Source: Henricia sp. BOLD:AAB3569
Taxonomy: Eukaryota > Echinodermata > Asteroidea > Spinulosida > Echinasteridae
Direction: 5' to 3'
DNA length: 64,000 bases
Assembly (NCBI GenBank): GCA_037783545.1
Contig: JBBELK010000977.1
Coordinates: 1 to 64,000 of the forward strand
Shown here: positions 57,854 to 64,000 of the stretch, one piece after another
Numbering within the stretch: position 1 is the stretch's first letter
How the letters are laid out: the number at the start of each line of letters is the position of its first letter
The notes under the pieces: generated by a model
Told to the model about the DNA's origin: nothing
Seen by the model: only the letters and a program-made list of their open reading frames with translations
The model's database searches: none
Program-made: the position numbers and the translations under genes

Positions 57854-59947
57854 GTCATTAGGAAACAACTACATGGGCAAGTTAGAGCAACCACTACTGT
57901 TTGATCAGAATCCCTTGAACGAAGGGTAGTATCCAAAGTTTTTTCGAACTTGCTCACTCAAGTCGTAAAAGTGGAATACAAGTACAGTAGAAAGCTAGTA
58001 CATGAATAATGAACATAGCGGTCTCCTTTTAAAATGTTATTTTATATTACAATGTATATGTTATATTAATACATGTATAGTGACTGTTGGTAATAGTGAA
58101 CAAAGGAAGGCCTTAACATTATTAAACCAAGGCCAATGGCCTCATGCCCTGCTGAGTTGGTCCTGATATGGGCCAACTTGGCCAGCATTCCCTATCCTCT
58201 TAATAGCAGTTGGCCTCTGTATCCTTTAAAAATGGGACAACATTGAGACTGGAGTGACCCGGCCGTCCCAATTCTGATATCATCGAGGCTCGACAAGGGA
58301 ATATGTTACAATTTGGTAGTTGTTCACTGTATCCAAATACATGTATTCATGTACACATGTATAGTGATGTTCATTATGTATATCCCCTTCAATTATCACA
58401 ATGTACATTTGTTGAAAAGGACTTATTTTTCTGTCCAAATTCCTGTGACTAAAGGGGATATGAATTTTGCTATATTGGTTACAAAAATGTAAAAAGTGTA
58501 CAGGAAATTTAAGCATAACACAAAACTATGGAGCTTTCAAAAAGTTCAAAATGTTAAAAGAAAATTACTAGAATGCATCATTAAATGATTAAATTCAAAC
58601 CGGGGATATTTTGTAATTAAAATTTTTACTCTGTATAGATGTATATAAGTTCATATAACTGTAAGCCATTTTACAGGATTCAATCTGGCTTTGCTGAATT
58701 AGATCTGGGTTTGATCGGGCATTTTGTACCAATACGAGTTGAAGCCGGGTATGGGCTAGCCCAAGTGTGAACACAAAAGGTGAATTAAAAAAAAAAAAAA
58801 AAATCAGATTCGAGTCCAATTCTTTTTTTAAAACCACCTTTTCGGTAGGGTTAAACCTGGCAATTGTTGAACAAGACTGGTGTAAATGCTACCCAAATAC
58901 AGATTCAGCAATCTGCGCATTCTTAGCGCATAGCTTGTGCAGTGCCTGCTGTGTGGTAGATTTAACTGATAAATCCAGTGCCAACTGTACAATGCAAAAC
59001 CTTGCATGCGTTACGTGATCTTTGCGGTTAGGAAGGGAAATTGGGACATTGTTTAAACACAACAAATTTTGGCTGCAATAAAAATGCCAGATTTTAATCC
59101 ATTTTCACCGTTTCGAGCGTTAAAAGACTGCAAAATCTTTTCAACCCGTGTTTACATATGCAGCACGATATGTGGCAAACGGGCTCCCCCTACCATTGTT
59201 CCCCTATAATTGTGTCTCAAACATCCACGGAATACCAAAGGTATCTTTAAGTTTTTAGGGGGATTGGTGCGTTAACAAAAGGAAAGAGTGTTTGAGGTAT
59301 AGGAGCATGGGGGGACCCTCTGCCACATATCGTGCTGGGTATACGTGTTTACCCGGCAGATATGTTGTAAAATAAGGATGGGTTCACCCACTCTGCCACC
59401 TCTAAAACGCAACATTTCTTCATCTTCTCTCAAATGGGTCTTTTAGAGTTAGACCTCTAGGTTACGAGCGTATATTGGAAATTTGTAAACAGGGTTTTTA
59501 GAAAGGCATGTTGTCACACTATTTGTAACCGTTTTTGGGCCGAAGTTATCTCTTGAGAACAAACTTATTTCTTTTATTTTGAGACCAGACAAAGGTATTT
59601 TCTGGAAAGTATGGTCTGTGTTGCCAAAACGCCCCCTTTACCGTGGCAACACTCAAAACAAATTTGTAATTTGCATTGTAATATTGCTATTGATTTTTAA
59701 ATGAAATAAATAAAAACGTTGTCTTCTTATACAGTATTGCTGGCTTTTTGCATTTTTGAAGTCTACATTGTGACCGTCAAAGTGAAGTGTTGACAACACT
59801 GTAGCCAACACCACGGCCCAAAGACCATGGCCAACAAAAAATAAAATTCACTGGAGAATTTTTCCAAGTTATGAAAAAAAAAAATCTGGAGTTGCTGAAT
59901 ATTGCATAGGCCTACAATTAAAATGGAATAAGAAAACAGACAAGTAC
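57854..59947. other. 3' flank of the CUB-LDLa gene; UTR and repeats
   Basis: The first part is probably 3' UTR. Candidate AATAAA signals occur at about 59078 and 59703, but the true end cannot be fixed. A single arm of E3 is at 59459-59645 and a poly-A tract at about 58787. No gene is visible. Confidence 0.5.
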
Positions 59948-62207
59948 CTGGCTCTTGATGACAGTAGTGAAGAAGATCCAACTTGTACTCTTTAAAACAT
60001 CCTTTATTACCATGTCTTGGAAAGTCTGTAAAAAGGGTTGAACAGGTGTGACAGGTGTATAATTGATTGACAAAACTAGATTAAAAATAAATTAAAGAGG
60101 TGGGGACATGCCTGAGTCACTCATTCTAAATCCATTTGAATTTCTTCCATTTTGATGCCGAAAGCACAATAAAGTATTACTCCATCTATGTGGCTGTAAT
60201 TTCTACAAGACAGTTTATCAACATTATTCAGTTAGGTAAGGCTGTTGTTCATGGAATTCATTAACCCTCGGAACAGAATAAGTACTGTTGACGTAGTGCA
60301 AATTTTAATGACTAAAAAAACCTTTCGGCCGATAGCGCTTAAACCCCAGGTATTCCTCAATCAAACCTAGTTTGAGCCTGCACAGTCACATTTACCCTGC
60401 TGGGGTTCACCCAGCAAGCACACCGATCCTGAGAAAAAGTGTGTCTCCGGGTAATCCCGAATGACTTGTGTACAAAATGTGATCACCATGCTTGCCGCCC
60501 TTGTTTGGGCTGGCAACCAATCACCTATGCCTTCTAAGTGCCTGAATGCAAACAACTGCTTTCTTTTGTGATGAAATTTGCAAATAAAAAGACGTGCATC
60601 CTAATACAGTGGCTCAGCACAGCATCTCAACTGAGGCTGCCAGTGCTAATTGATCACGTTTAAATGACGTCACTTCCTACAATTTGCCACGTGCATCATG
60701 ATTTTGAGCGTATTTTTTTGTGACGCGCATTGGTAGTCTGGTACCCGGACCAAAAATTGTTTGACTAGACTGAATTGTATGTAAAATATGTGGAGCGGGA
60801 ACCAGTCTATGCATTGGTTGCGCCGTATTTCGAACAAATTTCGAGCAACACGCGCACGTGTTTGGAACATGTTTGGAACATGTTACAGCCTGTGCGTGCC
60901 ACGGACGTATATATACATTTATATATACGTCCGTGGTGCGTGCGCGTACTTTATGGCGTTTAATATGCAGTAGCATTTTTTCCTACGAAGATGGCGTCTG
61001 TGAACGTGATCGAAATGTTTCAATAAAGTGTCTAAAACTAAATCTTGATGATACCGATGCAAGTCTAAAACGATAATAAAAACAACTTTGCAAAGGCCTA
61101 ATTTCAAGCAAAATTTGTTCACCTTTTCCTCAGATTTTATGGTTGTTATATTCAAGAATAGAGCTCAATTTCGTGGCATTGTTTAGCAAAAAATGCAAAA
61201 TTAGAACAGAAAAAACAAAACGGGTAAAATTTCATGTTATCCGTATAGCAATAATTTCAATGGCATCATGCATTCCAACACTTACGAGTTCTCACCAGTA
61301 AAAGACGTAAGAAGAGCATATTGGTTACACTAATATCTGTACTTTTATCTTGCTTTTTACGTTGTGTTGAATAAGATACTTCTTTAGTCTTTCTTTGGGC
61401 TCCATTGTGAATCAAAGAGAAAACACTTGGGGTTTTACATGCTCAATTTCAAGGTGTTTTTTAACATAGGGCCTACGGTTATTTGTAAAGAATTATTTGC
61501 AAGCGTAACCGGCCAACTGGTGACAGTTTCTTTGCAATTTTCTTTGAATTTCTTCTTCACAAAAAAAGTGTAAAGTAGTACTTTCTGCTAAACAGTGCCA
61601 TGCAATTCGGCCATGGACTACAACTTTGCTGCTTTGTAGTAAATGTCAAATTGGGCAAATTACAATTATTCGAATAACCATGGTAATCACACAAAGCAAA
61701 AACCTTTATTTCCCCACAAAATAAAATCTGTAAGCACAAGCGACATCTTACTCAAACTGTAAGGGCCAAAGTTCATTCTATCTTCCATAATTTCTTATTT
61801 ACCCCAGCCCTTGCGCACCATTTTCTTGTCAAATTCACATGAAGTTGTCAACAAATAATATGTAGGCTAATTTTTTTTAAAAATAAAACACCAAAAATAA
61901 AGTTTAATAAAACACGAAAAATAAAGTCTAATAAAAAAAATTGTATCATACTGTCATTTTTCATGTTAAAAATACAGCTAATATTTACAAAAGTTCAACA
62001 GTTCAACTGTATGATCGTGCACAACGTACTATACATTACCCTGCCCTGGGCAGAAGGTTGACATAAATGGGTCACAACGTTCATTTTGTGACCTAGACGA
62101 GTCGTCAGCTGCACCTGCTTAAATCGCAAGAAACTCGACTTCGCGTGTCTTGCGTCTGATAATTCCACCCTAGCTTGAAACAGGGCGGAGGACGAGTACA
62201 TTGACAT
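59948..62207 (-). CDS. Unrecognised gene, partial: three or four phase-compatible exons
   Basis: I do not recognise the product. Exon at 61329-61405 starts ATGGAG in a good Kozak context (MEPKERLKKYLIQHN) and ends GT|GTAACC. Exon 60396-60541 follows in phase (HLEGIGDWLPAQTRAA, then VITFCTQVIRDYPE and SGSVCLLGEPQQG). Exon 59948-60025 also fits the phase (FPRHGNKGCFKEYKLDLLHY). Each has a pyrimidine-rich acceptor and a GT donor. A further candidate exon lies upstream at 62115-62207 (MYSSSALFQARVELSDARHA); if used, the 61405 ATG would be internal. I could not find exons to the left of 59948, so the gene is incomplete or uses exons too short to see. Orientation is tail-to-tail with the CUB-LDLa gene. 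Confidence 0.42.
60898..60937. repeat. Short perfect palindrome
   Basis: CCACGGACGTATATATACAT is followed by its complement TATATATACGTCCGTGG. It could be the centre of a foldback MITE (about 60660-60975), in the putative gene's first intron. Confidence 0.65.
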
Positions 62208-63017
62208 CTGCAAATTGAGAGAAGAAAAATGGTCACAATACCACTGCACAATGTATACAAGTTATGGCTGAAAAAAAAAATAGGTGCAAGAAATAAAATT
62301 GATACGTAGTTCTCATCAAAAAGTGGTAAAAAATATAAAATGTGAATAGTAGCTCAATGTTTTGATCAGAGGGAAAAAAGTAAAAAAATGAAGTGAGATT
62401 TATTTTGTATCTTTATCAAAATGAAAAATATGCAATATTCTTTGCCTTATGGTGCCTTTCTTAGAGAAATGAACAAAAATCGCACTTGAAAGCATCATAC
62501 TGCTTGTGTGCAATTTTCAGAAGTACACATTTGAGGCAAATATAGCCCAACTTCAGAAAATTTAGACTTCAGAGTTGTTGATCATTTGATAACACAAGCA
62601 GATCAAAGAACTAAAGCCATACACGTAGGGAATACAGTAAATTATATCACATTAATCTCTCTGCATGGACAGGTAGCCAACGACAAAGAAATTAGTCGCC
62701 AGGCACTTAAAAAAAACGTAAAGAAAATCTTAAAAAGTAACTATTTTATGGCCGACCCACTCCTTTTGGTTTTAATACCTTCGCATTATCTCCACATCCG
62801 GCAATAGAGACATGGGACCTGTGTTTAAGACAAAAAAATCCATCGTTAAGAACAATAAAAACAAATTGGTTTTGAGAATCGAAAAACAGAAAACATTTTA
62901 ACTCAATATATCAACTACATCTATTTTAATGCAATAATCCTTGTCATGTTATCCTACTATCTTAAAGCCGTTTACTTAATGGAACAATAACAGTGCCAAT
63001 ATAATATACACACCGGT

Positions 63018-63845
63018 TTAAAGGGACACACCGGCTTACTGTTTACATAATGTAGCAATCTAGCATCCTCGACAATAATTTTTCAATGGTCATTGTGAAA
63101 AATAATTATCAAAATGTCACGTAATTAACTAGAAATGTTTAAAATTAACAAAAAAGACAAATGTTGGGCTATACGCTTTACCAGCCATCGCGATGTATTA
63201 TGTATCATGTGTTTGTAAAAAAAAGTGGCGTTCGATATGGGTCAACACATGTTTAACCTCGATTCCTTGTTTTCCCTGACTCATCACACCTTGCATGATC
63301 CCTCAGGTCAGCGCTGATTCGAGGAAGCAACTCGAACGCAACGTTTTGGTGTCTGTAGCGCCCTCAATAGGCCTATGCTGTTTATTCCTTCGGATATTAT
63401 TTATTGCCGCGAACGCGAAGCGAAGACACGAAAATCTAAGATATTCTCTCGTCCTTATCAACACCCAGAAACCCTTCTTATGAAATCTGTTGGCAGATTT
63501 GTGTACAAATTGGAAAATATGGTAGGCCTATGTACATAGCGTTCGTATTATTTTCCAACAAGAAGAGAAACCAACCGCGAATGACAAAAGCAACTCGCAC
63601 TTCGCGCTGGTTTCTACAGCTGGAAATACAACTAATGTAACTCACAAGACCACGTGACTTTTCGGAACCAGAATCTGGTTCCGAAAAGTCATGTAACCAT
63701 GGTTTTTTGAAAAATTTAAAAAAACTGCCAAATTTGACGGCGTCTTTTCAGGATATATCTAATTTACTCTGGAAAGCGCTTCAGAATAATGTATGGGTCT
63801 ATTTCGAGCCTAAAATAGCCCAACAAAGCCGGTGTGTCCCTTTAA
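63018..63845. mobile_element. T2-type element (family T4), 828 bp
   Basis: TTAAAGGGACACACCGGCTT at the left pairs exactly with AAGCCGGTGTGTCCCTTTAA at the right. Inside, GACTTTTCGGAACCAGA and TCTGGTTCCGAAAAGTC (63647-63700) form a second palindrome. The frame at 63295-63483 has no recognisable domain. Confidence 0.85.
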
Positions 63846-64000
63846 GGAAGTTAATACTAAAGAAAGATTACATGTAATCTGGAACAAGTACGCAATGTGA
63901 AACTCTCTGAATAGTTAAAGATACATTCTGTCTAGACATTCGTGGATTTTTTGTACCTCAAATTAACGTCTTGATTTGGTTCAATAAAATCAGCATAAAT

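Overview
The window looks like nuclear DNA of a marine invertebrate deuterostome, most likely an echinoderm or a close relative (inference). It is AT-rich and has large genes with many short exons, GT-AG introns and vertebrate-like protein sequence. Small palindromic DNA transposons, tRNA-derived SINEs and LINE pieces are abundant. There are no bacterial features.

Layout. 2448-28601 (minus) is a complete 20-exon gene for the ER-membrane RING-CH E3 ligase MARCHF6/TEB4/Doa10; my exon set joins in phase into 1107 codons. 28602-28878 is the short gap between two divergent start codons and probably holds a shared promoter. 28879-41337 (plus) is a complete 9-exon WD40 gene, an orthologue of WDR88 (404 aa), including its C-terminal CxxC...CxxC end. 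A nearly intact RTE-like LINE (29342-32378, minus) sits antisense in WDR88 intron 1, inside an older MITE. 41406-47053 is intergenic and repeat-rich. 47054-57853 (plus) is a 5-exon gene for a secreted-then-anchored receptor: signal peptide, CUB, LDLa, transmembrane segment and cytoplasmic tail. 59948-62207 (minus) holds phase-compatible exons of a gene I do not recognise.

Most striking points. (1) The 3' half of MARCHF6 exon 10 plus the start of its intron has been tandemly copied 16 times (14347-16720), leaving 15 copies of the 5' splice site; many units are 156 bp, so they stay in frame. (2) At least six different MITE families have TTAAAG ends, the signature of T2/Kolobok elements, and one member carries a THAP-like exon. 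(3) A small element has ends close to those of Tc1-type Sleeping Beauty transposons. (4) A 1.9 kb triplet-based minisatellite fills the last intron of the CUB-LDLa gene.

The genes do not form one pathway. MARCHF6 degrades ER and lipid-metabolism proteins, WDR88 has no established role, and the CUB-LDLa protein is a surface receptor of unknown ligand.
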